From assembly GCA_017414705.1 (NCBI GenBank), contig JAFQKX010000083.1:1-38670 (forward strand): DNA of 38,670 bases, written 5' to 3'. Source of the stretch: Clostridia bacterium. Its GTDB lineage: Bacteria > Bacillota > Clostridia > Oscillospirales > Acutalibacteraceae. Positions 7,270-14,547 of the stretch are shown piece after piece (the stretch's first letter is position 1; each line of letters starts with the position of its first letter). The translations under genes were made by a program, and so were the position numbers. The notes beneath the pieces are model-generated. The model was not told the DNA's origin. It did no database searches and saw only the letters and a program-made list of their open reading frames with translations.

Positions 7270-7455
7270 TGTTCCCGCCCTGCCGTAAGGCAAATTAAGA
7301 TAACCTGCAATCAGCAGGTGGGTATTCTCCCCACGGCTTTGTGCTTCCAACGTCCGGTTGCCCGGGAGGCCTGCATTCCCACCGCAGGAGCCGAATTCCC
7401 TAGTGTTATACTTGTAGGGTTATAAAATCTGCCGATCCGCGTGCAGGGCAGGAAA
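7270..7455 (-). ncRNA. ssrS: Probable 6S RNA
   Basis: A GC-rich, non-coding stretch of about 180 nt that folds as one long hairpin. Its ends pair over 10 bp (7443-7452 with 7274-7283, one wobble). The helix continues with GGCAGAUU opposite its partner and AUAACC opposite GGUUAU, then opens into a large central region. Beyond it CGGCU pairs with AGCCG, and small CCUGC/GCAGG hairpins occur on both sides. A terminator follows at once. Long closing stem, large central bubble and apical stem match 6S RNA, which binds sigmaA-RNA polymerase holoenzyme. The call rests on architecture and size, not on an alignment. It may be processed from the DUF1292 transcript, since no strong separate promoter is evident. 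Confidence 0.7.
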
Positions 7456-7462
7456 TAGGTTG

Positions 7463-7774
7463 TTATTCTTGATCGTCAAATTCGTATTCTTCGGAAAGAC
7501 GATCCATAAAAATATCGGCGATCTCTTGGAATTTATCCTCATCGTCAAATTCCTCAAAGAATTCCTCGCCGTCTTCCTCAACCACGCGCAAAATAACCAG
7601 CTGACCGTCGCCGGCAAGCTCGTCCTCGGGATTGTCATAAACCGGCGCTAATGCAACGTAGCGTCCGTCATCGTCTTCAACGCGGTCGAGTACCTCAAAT
7701 TCAAATTCATTGCCCTCATCATCACTGATGGTAATAAAATCGTGTCCTAATTCCAGCTCGTTTTGTTCTGTCAT
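7463..7774 (-). CDS. DUF1292 domain-containing protein (YrzB-like)
   Basis: A 103-residue, extremely acidic protein with the DUF1292 core: FITISDDEGNEFEFEVLDRVEDDDGRYV followed by a second strand-rich block, QLVILRVVEEDGEEFFEEFDDEDKFQEIADIFMDRL. The function of the family is not known. In many Firmicutes the gene follows ireB and ruvX; here ireB is about 21 kb away. AAAGGACG precedes the ATG. A promoter (7807-7835) lies upstream and the probable 6S RNA follows immediately. Confidence 0.9.
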   Translation of the reverse strand: MTEQNELELGHDFITISDDEGNEFEFEVLDRVEDDDGRYVALAPVYDNPEDELAGDGQLVILRVVEEDGEEFFEEFDDEDKFQEIADIFMDRLSEEYEFDDQE

Positions 7775-7806
7775 TCTATAAACGTCCTTTCGTTTTTGTT
7801 GCTTTT

Positions 7807-7835
7807 ATTGTACCGCAGAACGCCCGCTTCGTCAA
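7807..7835 (-). promoter_or_regulatory. SigmaA-type promoter for the DUF1292 gene
   Basis: On the minus strand TTGACG, 17 bp, TACAAT. Confidence 0.8.
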
Positions 7836-7854
7836 TAGCATTTTTTGGCGAAAT

Positions 7855-8103
7855 TCACAGGAGGTTGAGAAATAACAATCCAATCACGCCTGCAGGACCC
7901 AAAAAACAGGAGGAGCATACGGTATATAAATTAAATTGCAATCCGAATCCAAGGAAATGCCGCGTCAGACTGAGTGCTGCCAGCATCAGAAACCCAATCA
8001 GCGCAGAGTGGAAGAAAACGCGAAAATTTTTGACCGCTAACGCGCAGATCACGCAACTCAAAGCCGCAATGCACAACACAACGGTCAGAACGATCTCAAG
8101 CAT
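7855..8103 (-). CDS. bofA: Pro-sigmaK processing inhibitor BofA
   Basis: An 82-residue integral membrane protein with two N-terminal hydrophobic segments (residues about 2-24 and 31-46). Its C-terminal part, GFGLQFNLYTVCSSCFLGPAGVIGLLFLNLL, matches the BofA pattern of an NxxT segment followed by FLGxPGVIxLxxLxxL. In Bacillus subtilis BofA (87 residues) sits in the outer forespore membrane with SpoIVFA and holds the SpoIVFB protease inactive until a forespore signal arrives. Partners are encoded at 18710-20112. GAAGGATG precedes the ATG, and a sigmaE-like promoter lies just upstream, which fits mother-cell expression. Confidence 0.88.
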   Translation of the reverse strand: MLEIVLTVVLCIAALSCVICALAVKNFRVFFHSALIGFLMLAALSLTRHFLGFGLQFNLYTVCSSCFLGPAGVIGLLFLNLL

Positions 8104-8124
8104 AAAAACACATCCTTCGTCTAA

Positions 8125-8153
8125 CTTATATGCGTTGGTGCGGGCGAATATGA
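8125..8153 (-). promoter_or_regulatory. SigmaE-like promoter for bofA
   Basis: On the minus strand TCATATT (full match to the sigmaE -35 KMATATT), 14 bp, then CATATAAG (6 of 8 to CATACAMT). BofA is a sigmaE-regulon gene in Bacillus. This is a consensus match by eye. Confidence 0.6.
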
Positions 8154-8184
8154 AAAAAGAGCATTCCTCTGGAATGCTCTTTTT
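8153..8184 (-). terminator. Terminator of secG
   Basis: AAAGAGCATTCC pairs with GGAATGCTCTTT around a 3-4 nt loop, with T runs on the minus strand. Confidence 0.85.
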
Positions 8185-8198
8185 GAATCATGAAAGAA

Positions 8199-8453
8199 TT
8201 ATTTGCTGACGATCATGGCAACGACGTTGGCGACCAGAACCAACGCCATAAAAGCAACGCAGATGTATTTGGTCCACTTCTGCAGCTTGCTGTCCAGTGT
8301 GCGAGCCTTGTTTTTGGACAAGAAGGTTTCGGCAGCACCCGAAATGGCGCCCGAAATACCTGCACGGCGACCCTCCTGCAGCAGGATCACAGCAATAATA
8401 ACGATGGAAACCACCAAAAGAAGAATACCGATAATAATGTCAAATGCACCCAT
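8199..8453 (-). CDS. secG: Preprotein translocase subunit SecG
   Basis: An 84-residue SecG: an N-terminal transmembrane helix (GAFDIIIGILLLVVSIVIIAVILLQEGR), a loop with GISGAISGAAETFLSKNKARTLDSKLQK, and a second helix near residues 60-80. SecG joins SecYE at the plasma membrane and assists SecA-driven export. The LLQEGR...G.SGAI...FL.K.KAR pattern is diagnostic. GGAGG lies 8 nt before the ATG, with promoter upstream (8495-8523) and terminator downstream, so it is monocistronic. In many Firmicutes secG precedes rnr and smpB; those are not here. Confidence 0.93.
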   Translation of the reverse strand: MGAFDIIIGILLLVVSIVIIAVILLQEGRRAGISGAISGAAETFLSKNKARTLDSKLQKWTKYICVAFMALVLVANVVAMIVSK

Positions 8454-8494
8454 TTGTTAAACCTCCAAAATTAAACCTGAAAACTAGCCTTTCT

Positions 8495-8523
8495 ATCTTA
8501 TCATATAAATTCTGAATTTGCAA
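8495..8523 (-). promoter_or_regulatory. SigmaA-type promoter for secG
   Basis: On the minus strand TTGCAA, 17 bp, TAAGAT. Confidence 0.7.
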
Positions 8524-8602
8524 GTGTTTTTTACAACTTATTCCAAAATAATAGCAGGAAAATTTTTCAAAAATATTTAGTCTGTCGCAGCACATACTAC
8601 AA

Positions 8603-8686
8603 GTAGCGGGACATAGCTTTTGAAATTGCGTTTGCGCTCTGTCTTGCTACCGTTCTGTCAGCGGTAAGCAGGCAGAGCGGTTTTTT
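8603..8686 (+). promoter_or_regulatory. Attenuator-like RNA: alternative hairpins and a terminator
   Basis: 8603-8617 pairs with 8636-8650 (14 of 15 positions, two G-U). The same 3' arm, 8635-8652, also pairs with 8662-8679 in a stem of about 17 bp with two single-base bulges, followed by six T (8681-8686). The two folds exclude each other, like an antiterminator and a terminator. The sense is plus, yet the next gene downstream (8685-9107) is on the minus strand. It could be a small RNA with an intrinsic terminator, or a leader that lost its gene. No clear plus-strand promoter was found. Confidence 0.55.
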
Positions 8687-9107
8687 ATTGTTCTTGCGAA
8701 GGAGTGCGAACGGTTTCCAGCAGCTGACCGTTTTGATCGTAGGTGTAATCATAACGGTACAGAAGATCGCCGTTCTTGTCCTTGGTTACCTCGCGCAGTA
8801 CGTTTCCTGCAGAATCGTATACCGTCTCGGTGATACTGTTGACCGAGCCGTCGGGGGCATACACCGTTGCAACTGTCTCGCGCCCCTCTTGGTCGTATTC
8901 ATATACCGTGTAATATGCCAGTACGTACCCTTTTTTATCGGCTTTTTGCGCGTATTTTCCGATCACCAACGGTGTCCCGTTCTCGTTGTAAACGTCCATC
9001 ACCTTAGGATCGTTTGTCTCCCGAATCACGCGCAGCTTGTTGCCTTGGCAACCGCAAAGCAGGATGGTTAGACCGATCAGCAATCCGGTCAGCAGCCTGC
9101 GTTTCAT
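8685..9107 (-). CDS. Putative lipoprotein with YD/RHS-like repeats
   Basis: A 140-residue exported protein with a basic N-terminus, a hydrophobic stretch and the lipobox LLCGC near residues 15-19, so it is probably lipid-anchored outside the membrane. The mature part has repeated Tyr-Asp strands (YTVYEYDQEGRETVATVYAPDGSVNSITETVYDSAGNVLREV and YDYTYDQNGQLLE), the style of RHS/YD repeats but only a few units. Its ATG overlaps the upstream lipoprotein's stop by 4 bp (ATGA), so the two are translated together. The function is unknown. Confidence 0.75.
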   Translation of the reverse strand: MKRRLLTGLLIGLTILLCGCQGNKLRVIRETNDPKVMDVYNENGTPLVIGKYAQKADKKGYVLAYYTVYEYDQEGRETVATVYAPDGSVNSITETVYDSAGNVLREVTKDKNGDLLYRYDYTYDQNGQLLETVRTPSQEQ

Positions 9108-9808
9108 CGTGCACCTCCCGCAGTCACGGAAAAGGCCCGCAGTGAAAATCCAAAGCCGTTTGCACGGTCGTGGCGCGTCAGCAAAGCCTTGAGAGAATAG
9201 GAATGTGCTTGTCCTTCGGAGTTGATATAGTCAGCCGTGCCGACAAAGCGCAGGTGACCGTTGCCCAAATAATCAGCCGAAGAAAATCTCACCGTCCAGG
9301 TGCCCTCCGGCATCGGATCGCTCAAGGTGTATCCGTCGGCGGTCTGGGAATATTTCAGCAACAGGGGAGCCTGCAGAATGTGATCGGGCTGAACGCCAAA
9401 ATAGGATTTCAAGGTCGCGTCGGCATCCGCGCGCGTGACGGTGTCCTCGTCCGGACTCCACAGTAAAATGCACAAAGCGACAGCGTAATCAATATCGGTC
9501 AGATCCTGATGCGTGACCGTAACGGTGTTGTCATCCACAAACAGATAATTATGCAAAACGCCGCCGCTTTCTACGAATTCTGCCGCTTCATTGAGCAGCT
9601 CCTGCGCGTTTTTCAGCGCCATGCCGTGATCCTGCAGCGTGTGCTCCTCGGCATCCTCGTCATAAAAAGCGATTTCTGTTGCGTCATCGGTCAAAGAAAC
9701 CGTGATCGACGACGTTTCTTGCTTGGAAGAAGCGTTGGAAGGCTGTCGCGCACAAGCGCTCAGACAAACGAGAAGGGAACACGCCAAAAAAATTACAAGT
9801 TGTTTCAT
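9104..9808 (-). CDS. Putative lipoprotein, unknown function
   Basis: A 234-residue exported protein starting MKQLVIFLACSLLVCLSAC, with a clear lipobox (LSAC). After a Ser-rich linker the mature region has an acidic stretch (DDATEIAFYDEDAEEHTLQDHG), a helical section and a beta-rich C-terminal half. I recognise no domain. The ATG at 9808 is preferred to the GTG at 9817 because the AGGAG site would almost touch the GTG; the spacing to the ATG is 10 nt. It is coupled to the YD-repeat lipoprotein by a 4-bp overlap, and the two products may act together at the cell surface. Confidence 0.7.
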   Translation of the reverse strand: MKQLVIFLACSLLVCLSACARQPSNASSKQETSSITVSLTDDATEIAFYDEDAEEHTLQDHGMALKNAQELLNEAAEFVESGGVLHNYLFVDDNTVTVTHQDLTDIDYAVALCILLWSPDEDTVTRADADATLKSYFGVQPDHILQAPLLLKYSQTADGYTLSDPMPEGTWTVRFSSADYLGNGHLRFVGTADYINSEGQAHSYSLKALLTRHDRANGFGFSLRAFSVTAGGAR

Positions 9809-9826
9809 TACGCTCACACTCCTGTT

Positions 9827-10717
9827 TTACTTTGGTTGTAATGTTACAAAAACAAGCTCAGGCCGATTGTATACGCGCGGGACGATGCCTGAAACGCGGG
9901 TCAATCCGCGGCTGATGATCATAGTGGTGCCGTCAAACTGATACTGTCCGCCGGTGTATTTTGGAAAAAGTCCTTGGAACGGCGCATAGATTCCGTCGCA
10001 GATGCCGGGAATGCGAAACTGACCGCCGTGCGTGTGCCCGCAAAGGATCAGATCGAACGAAAACGGCAGATATTCCTCAATCAGCTCAGGACGGTGTGCC
10101 AACAAAATGGTGTAGGTGTCGCTGTCGTCCTGCTGCGGCAAAGCCTGCAACGCCTTCTTGGTGCGTTCGCGCAGCATCCCGAACAGCTCCTCCACGGAAT
10201 CCCAGTTGCCGCCGTCTCCGCTTTCAAAGTAGGGATCTCCGATGCCGCACAGATTGACGGTCTGTCCTTGTACCGTCACTTGTTCGCAGCAGTTGTCTAA
10301 CACCGTGATGCCCATGGCGCTGACCTTTTGTAATAACGCGGCAGGGTCCGGTGAGGTCAGCTCGTTGTTTCCGGTGACAAAATAACACGGATATTTTTGG
10401 GCAAGAGCCTTTAATAATTGCTCCGTGGGCTCAGTGTCCTTTGAATCGTCAAACATATCTCCGCCCAACAGGATCAGGTCAGGCTTTCCTTCGTGAATGG
10501 CGGTCAGTAATTCGTTTTGGCCTTTTCCGTACCGATCGGAATGCAGATCTGTCACTAACGCAATGCGGATGGGAGCCGTGATGCGCGCATCAGAGATCTG
10601 GTACGATACGGTCTTCAGCCGTGCATCCAGAGCGGTGATTGCCAAAGCACCGGCAGCTACCAATGCAACCGTTGCCAAAATGGTTTTTTGTGTTTTGGAG
10701 ATGCTTTTCTTCGGCAA
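9827..10717 (-). CDS. Membrane-anchored metallophosphoesterase (YkuE-like)
   Basis: A 296-residue calcineurin-like phosphoesterase with one N-terminal transmembrane helix (about residues 12-30). Metal-site motifs in order: VTDLHSD (DxH), LLGGDMFDD (GD), VTGNNE (normally GNHE; here Asn replaces His), LLAHRP and CGHTHGGQ. The topology puts the catalytic domain outside the cytoplasm. The start is a TTG 8 nt after GGGAG. It sits 18 bp upstream of the lipoprotein pair on the same strand and is probably in one operon. The substrate cannot be told. Confidence 0.88.
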   Translation of the reverse strand: MPKKSISKTQKTILATVALVAAGALAITALDARLKTVSYQISDARITAPIRIALVTDLHSDRYGKGQNELLTAIHEGKPDLILLGGDMFDDSKDTEPTEQLLKALAQKYPCYFVTGNNELTSPDPAALLQKVSAMGITVLDNCCEQVTVQGQTVNLCGIGDPYFESGDGGNWDSVEELFGMLRERTKKALQALPQQDDSDTYTILLAHRPELIEEYLPFSFDLILCGHTHGGQFRIPGICDGIYAPFQGLFPKYTGGQYQFDGTTMIISRGLTRVSGIVPRVYNRPELVFVTLQPK

Positions 10718-10799
10718 ACCAAACGCTCCCTTCCTTATATGTATTATTTAGTATACCACAGCTTGAGCACTTTTTCAACCCGACATCTGTTTTGCCTGA

Positions 10800-10836
10800 T
10801 AAAAAAGAGCTTTCTGCCGAAAGCAGAAAGCTCTTG
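10800..10836 (-). terminator. Terminator of the serC-serA operon
   Basis: AAGAGCTTTCTGC pairs with GCAGAAAGCTCTT, followed by six T on the minus strand. Confidence 0.9.
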
Positions 10837-10849
10837 AGACACATGGTTC

Positions 10850-12016
10850 TTATTTAATTACGCGAACACGGATGATACCGTCAATGTTCTTGAGTGCGGA
10901 GAAGGTCTCGTCTTCGTCGGCATCCTCCACGTCGATCAAGGTGTAGGCATAATCCTTGCGGGATTTGTTGGTCAGGTTGGCAATGTTTTTGCCCATGCCC
11001 GACAGCAGCGCGGAGATCTGTGCGATCATATTGGGAATGTTCTTGTGAATGATGCAGATACGGCAGGGAGTCTCGCGGGGAGCGGAAACGTTAGGCAGGT
11101 TGACCGAGTTGGTAATGTTACCGTTCTCCAGATAATCGATCAGCTCGCGTGCTGCCATACGTGCGCAGTTGTCTTCGCTTTCGGGAGTGGATGCGCCCAA
11201 ATGGGGGATAGCCACAACGCCTTCGGCACCGATCAACTCGTCAGAGGGGAAGTCGGTCACGTAGGAAGCAACCTTGCCTACCGACAGCGCAGCCAGAATG
11301 TCTTCGCTGTTGACCAAATCGCCGCGCGCGAAGTTAAGAATGCGAACGCCGTCGCGCATAGTGGCAATGCTCTCGCGGTTGACCAGATACTTGGTCTCTG
11401 CCGTCAGGGGAACGTGCAGAGAGATGTAATCGCAGTTCTCGAAGATTTCCTTGAGGGTGTTGGCGTGCTTGATGGAGCGGGACAGATGCCATGCAGCATC
11501 TACCGACAGGTACGGATCGTATCCGTAAACGTCCATGCCCAAATTGTGCGCAGCATTAGCAACCAAAACGCCGATGGCACCCAAACCGACAACGCCCAGC
11601 TTTTTGCCCATCAGCTCGGGACCGGTAAAGGCACTCTTGCCCTTTTCAACCATCTTGCCGACCTCGGCGCCGTTTCCTTTGATGGTCTTGACCCACTCCA
11701 TGGACTGTGCGATCTTACGCGAGGAAAGTAGTAAGCCTGCGATTACCAATTCCTTAACGGCGTTTGCGTTGGCGCCGGGGGTGTTGAATACCACAACGCC
11801 TTGCTCGGTGCAAGCATCGACAGGGATGTTGTTGACGCCGGCACCGGCGCGTGCAATGGCTTTTACGCTTTTGGCAAGCTCCATGTCGTGCATGGCGGCC
11901 GAGCGTACCATAATGGCGTCGGGAGCGTCAAGCTGATCCCCATAAGTGTAATTTTTCTTATCAAAGCAGTCCAAACCGGACGGCGAGATCTTGTTGAGTG
12001 TCTGAATACGGAACAT
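10850..12016 (-). CDS. serA: D-3-phosphoglycerate dehydrogenase
   Basis: A 388-residue NAD-dependent enzyme oxidising 3-phosphoglycerate to 3-phosphohydroxypyruvate, the first step of serine synthesis. It has the Rossmann motif LGVVGLGAIGVLVAN, the active-site region ILNFARGDLVN, and the catalytic histidine segment IPHLGASTPE. A C-terminal ACT domain (about residues 318-388) may bind serine for feedback control. This is the short SerA type (about 390) without the extra ASB domain. Its ATG overlaps the serC stop by 1 nt (TAATG), so it is translationally coupled to serC. Confidence 0.95.
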   Translation of the reverse strand: MFRIQTLNKISPSGLDCFDKKNYTYGDQLDAPDAIMVRSAAMHDMELAKSVKAIARAGAGVNNIPVDACTEQGVVVFNTPGANANAVKELVIAGLLLSSRKIAQSMEWVKTIKGNGAEVGKMVEKGKSAFTGPELMGKKLGVVGLGAIGVLVANAAHNLGMDVYGYDPYLSVDAAWHLSRSIKHANTLKEIFENCDYISLHVPLTAETKYLVNRESIATMRDGVRILNFARGDLVNSEDILAALSVGKVASYVTDFPSDELIGAEGVVAIPHLGASTPESEDNCARMAARELIDYLENGNITNSVNLPNVSAPRETPCRICIIHKNIPNMIAQISALLSGMGKNIANLTNKSRKDYAYTLIDVEDADEDETFSALKNIDGIIRVRVIK

Positions 12017-13098
12017 TATGCATTTTCCTCCTCAAATTTCTTCATAAAGGCAACCAACTTTTCGACGCCTTCCACCGGCATTGCGTTGTAAATGGAAGCG
12101 CGCATGCCGCCGACAGAACGGTGTCCCTTCAGATTCACAAAGCCGGCTGCAGTAGCCTCTTTCACGAATTTAGCATCCAATTCTTCGTTGCCGGTCACAA
12201 ACGGAACGTTCATCAAGGAACGGTCCTCGGCGACTACGGTGCCGCGGAACAGCTTGGAGTTATCCAAGAAGTTGTAGAGAAGCTCCGCTTTCTGAACGTT
12301 GATCTCACGACGCTTCTCCAAACCGCCGGTCTCCAGAATCCAATCCAAAACCAGCTTGCAGATATAAATGCACCAGCAGGGCGGGGTATTGAACATGGAG
12401 CCGTTGTCGGCGTGGGTGACGTAGTTGAGCATAGTCGGAGTCATTTCCTGTGCATTGCCCAGAAAATCCTCGCGGATGATGACGATGGTCACGCCGGCGG
12501 GAGCCAGGTTCTTCTGCGCGCCTGCGTACAGCATGGCGAACTTGGTGACGTCAATGGGTTCGGACATGATGCAGGAAGAAATATCTGCAACCAGGGGAAC
12601 GTCGCCCGTATCGGGCAGATCATGATACAGCGTGCCGTAAATGGTGTTGTTCATGCAGATGTGCACGTAATCGGCATCGGGACGAACCATATCCTTGGTT
12701 ACTCTGGGGATGTAGGAGAAGGTCTTGTCTTCCGAAGAAGCAATGGCCTTGGCGTCACCGTAGCGAGTGGCTTCCTTGAAGGCCTTCTTTGCCCACTGAC
12801 CGGTAATAATGTAATCGGCCTTGCCGTTTTTGGTCATCAGGTTCAGCGGGACCATAGCAAATTGGGTGGAAGCGCCGCCCTGCAGGAACAAGACCTTGTA
12901 GTTGTCGGGGATATTCATGACCTTGCGCAGGTTGGCCTCTGCAGCGTCAATGATAGCCTGGAAGGTCTTGGAGCGATGGCTCATCTCCATGACCGACTGA
13001 CCGCTGCCCTGATAATCGAGCATATCAGCTGCTGCGCTCTGCAGTACCTGCTCAGGGAGCATAGACGGACCTGCGGAAAAATTATAAACTCTTGCCAT
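12016..13098 (-). CDS. serC: Phosphoserine aminotransferase
   Basis: A 360-residue PLP enzyme converting 3-phosphohydroxypyruvate and glutamate to O-phosphoserine and 2-oxoglutarate. It has the typical start RVYNFSAGPSMLPEQVLQ, FLQGGASTQFAMVPLNL, the DISSCIMSEPIDV region and the PLP lysine in YAGAQKNLAPAG, and ends near GGMRASIYNAMPVEGVEKLVAFM. Length is normal (about 360). GGAGG lies 8 nt before the ATG. It is the first gene of serC-serA; no phosphoserine phosphatase is nearby. The leader contains two perfect inverted repeats. Confidence 0.96.
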   Translation of the reverse strand: MARVYNFSAGPSMLPEQVLQSAAADMLDYQGSGQSVMEMSHRSKTFQAIIDAAEANLRKVMNIPDNYKVLFLQGGASTQFAMVPLNLMTKNGKADYIITGQWAKKAFKEATRYGDAKAIASSEDKTFSYIPRVTKDMVRPDADYVHICMNNTIYGTLYHDLPDTGDVPLVADISSCIMSEPIDVTKFAMLYAGAQKNLAPAGVTIVIIREDFLGNAQEMTPTMLNYVTHADNGSMFNTPPCWCIYICKLVLDWILETGGLEKRREINVQKAELLYNFLDNSKLFRGTVVAEDRSLMNVPFVTGNEELDAKFVKEATAAGFVNLKGHRSVGGMRASIYNAMPVEGVEKLVAFMKKFEEENA

Positions 13099-13118
13099 AA
13101 GGATAACCTCCTGAATTT

Positions 13119-13170
13119 ACACCGATCGGTGTTTTTGCTCGTAATTTCGTAAAACCATATCGCTTTACGA
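13119..13170 (-). promoter_or_regulatory. Two inverted repeats in the serC leader
   Basis: ACACCGATCGGTGT (13119-13132) is a perfect 14-bp palindrome just upstream of the ribosome binding site. TCGTAAA with TTTACGA (13147-13170) forms a second 7-bp stem. Both fall between the likely transcription start and serC. They could be a repressor operator (the first has TetR-style symmetry) or RNA hairpins. Confidence 0.5.
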
Positions 13171-13182
13171 TGATTGTTTCCT

Positions 13183-13211
13183 ATTATATGCGCAGGCAAC
13201 AGAAAAGTCAA
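13183..13211 (-). promoter_or_regulatory. SigmaA-type promoter for serC-serA
   Basis: On the minus strand TTGACT, exactly 17 bp, perfect TATAAT. Confidence 0.9.
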
Positions 13212-13349
13212 TAGGTTTGATAAAAAAATAACAAAGAATTTTAAAAATTTCGATTATTCAAAAGAAAGATTGTTCATAATTTAACAAACTAGTCGTCAGA
13301 TTCCGCAAATTTTTCAAAAAATCGATTCTTTTTTCTCTTATTTTAACTA

Positions 13350-13378
13350 TTGACGGTAGAGAAGACAAGGTTTATAAT
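13350..13378 (+). promoter_or_regulatory. SigmaA-type promoter for the PTS-type permease
   Basis: TTGACG, 17 bp, perfect TATAAT. Confidence 0.88.
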
Positions 13379-13425
13379 GATGTCAAACCATATTTTACCG
13401 ATTGGCATGAAAGGAAGTCTTGAAC

Positions 13426-14481
13426 GTGAAATCCATCAAAAAATTGCTTAATCACATTTTTATCGACGGTTTCTCCGGCATGGCGATGGGACTGTTTTCC
13501 ACTCTCATCATTGGTACCATTCTGGCGCAGATCGCATCCTTGCTCGGCAATCTTGCCGTAGGAGGATATATTAACGCCGTTGCTACCTTTGCCAAGATCA
13601 TTACCGGTGCAGGTATCGGCGTGGGTGTTGCGAGTAAATTTAAGGCGTCTCCGTTGGTTGCAGTCTCGGGTGCCGTCTGCGGTATGGTCGGTGCACACGC
13701 TACCTCAATCCTGTCGGGAACGCTTTCGGTTTCCACGCCGGGTGAGCCTTTAGGTGCCTTTGTTGCCGCCTTTGCCGGTATTGAAATCGGTATGCTGGTC
13801 AGCGGAAAAACGAAACTAGACATCATTTTAACGCCCTTTACAACCATTGCTGTGGGCGGTACGGTTGGTCTACTGCTGGGACGCCCCGTCTCCACGCTGA
13901 TGGCATGGTTGGGCGGTACCGTCAATGCAGCAACGGTTGCGCAGCCCGTTATCATGGGCATCGTTATTGCCACCCTGATGGGCATTTTCCTGACTTTGCC
14001 GATTTCCTCGGCTGCCATCGGCATTTCCATCGGCTTGTCCGGTATTGCTGCGGGCGCTGCCGTCGTTGGCTGCTGCTGCCAGATGATCGGCTTTGCCGTC
14101 ATCAGCTACCGCGATAATAAATTCGGCGGTTTGGTTGCGCAGGGCATCGGAACCTCGATGCTGCAGATGCCCAACATCGTCAAGAAACCCGTCATATGGT
14201 TGGCGCCGACCCTGACCTCCGCCATTCTCGGTCCCATTTCCACCGCGGTTTTAAAAATGGAATGTAATGCCGTTGGCTCGGGTATGGGAACCTCCGGACT
14301 CGTGGGACAGTTCGGCACCTTCGATGCCATGATGGCCACCAATCACGGCGTCGCCCTGACCTTGGTCGAGATCGTTATTATGCATTTTATTGCCCCTGCC
14401 GTCATTTGCTTGGGAATCAACGAAGGAATGCGCAAACTCGGCTGGATCAAAAACGGCGATATGAAAATTTCCGTCGCTTAA
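13426..14481 (+). CDS. PTS_EIIC_2-type membrane permease (PTS IIC-like)
   Basis: A 351-residue polytopic membrane protein with about ten hydrophobic segments. The opening NHIFIDGFSGMAMGLFSTLIIGTILAQIASL and the repeated Gly-rich helices match the PTS_EIIC_2 family, annotated as phosphotransferase IIC permeases. No IIA or IIB domain is fused and none is nearby, so it may work with remote partners or by another mechanism. Length is normal for the family (about 350). The GTG at 13426 is chosen because AAGGAAG lies 8 nt upstream; an in-frame TTG at 13420 is too close. Strong promoter and terminator show a monocistronic unit. Confidence 0.82.
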   Translation: MKSIKKLLNHIFIDGFSGMAMGLFSTLIIGTILAQIASLLGNLAVGGYINAVATFAKIITGAGIGVGVASKFKASPLVAVSGAVCGMVGAHATSILSGTLSVSTPGEPLGAFVAAFAGIEIGMLVSGKTKLDIILTPFTTIAVGGTVGLLLGRPVSTLMAWLGGTVNAATVAQPVIMGIVIATLMGIFLTLPISSAAIGISIGLSGIAAGAAVVGCCCQMIGFAVISYRDNKFGGLVAQGIGTSMLQMPNIVKKPVIWLAPTLTSAILGPISTAVLKMECNAVGSGMGTSGLVGQFGTFDAMMATNHGVALTLVEIVIMHFIAPAVICLGINEGMRKLGWIKNGDMKISVA

Positions 14482-14489
14482 CTTCTCAA

Positions 14490-14520
14490 GGGCTCATTGT
14501 GTATCGCAATGAGCCTTTTC
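14490..14520 (+). terminator. Rho-independent terminator
   Basis: GGCTCATTG pairs perfectly with CAATGAGCC around a 7-nt loop, followed by TTTTC. Confidence 0.85.
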
Positions 14521-14547
14521 TCAATTTTTCAAACCGAGGTGAGGCTT

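Larger units (their letters stand above)
13099..13425. other. Divergent intergenic region serC / EIIC
   Basis: Holds the serC leader and promoter on the minus side and the permease promoter on the plus side. The stretch between the two promoters (13212-13349) is A+T-rich, and I see no other feature in it. Confidence 0.8.

Noticed and set aside
11998-13152. Long plus-strand open frame opposite serC
   Set aside because: Antisense to a complete SerC with no ribosome site or promoter of its own; its protein has no recognisable motif.
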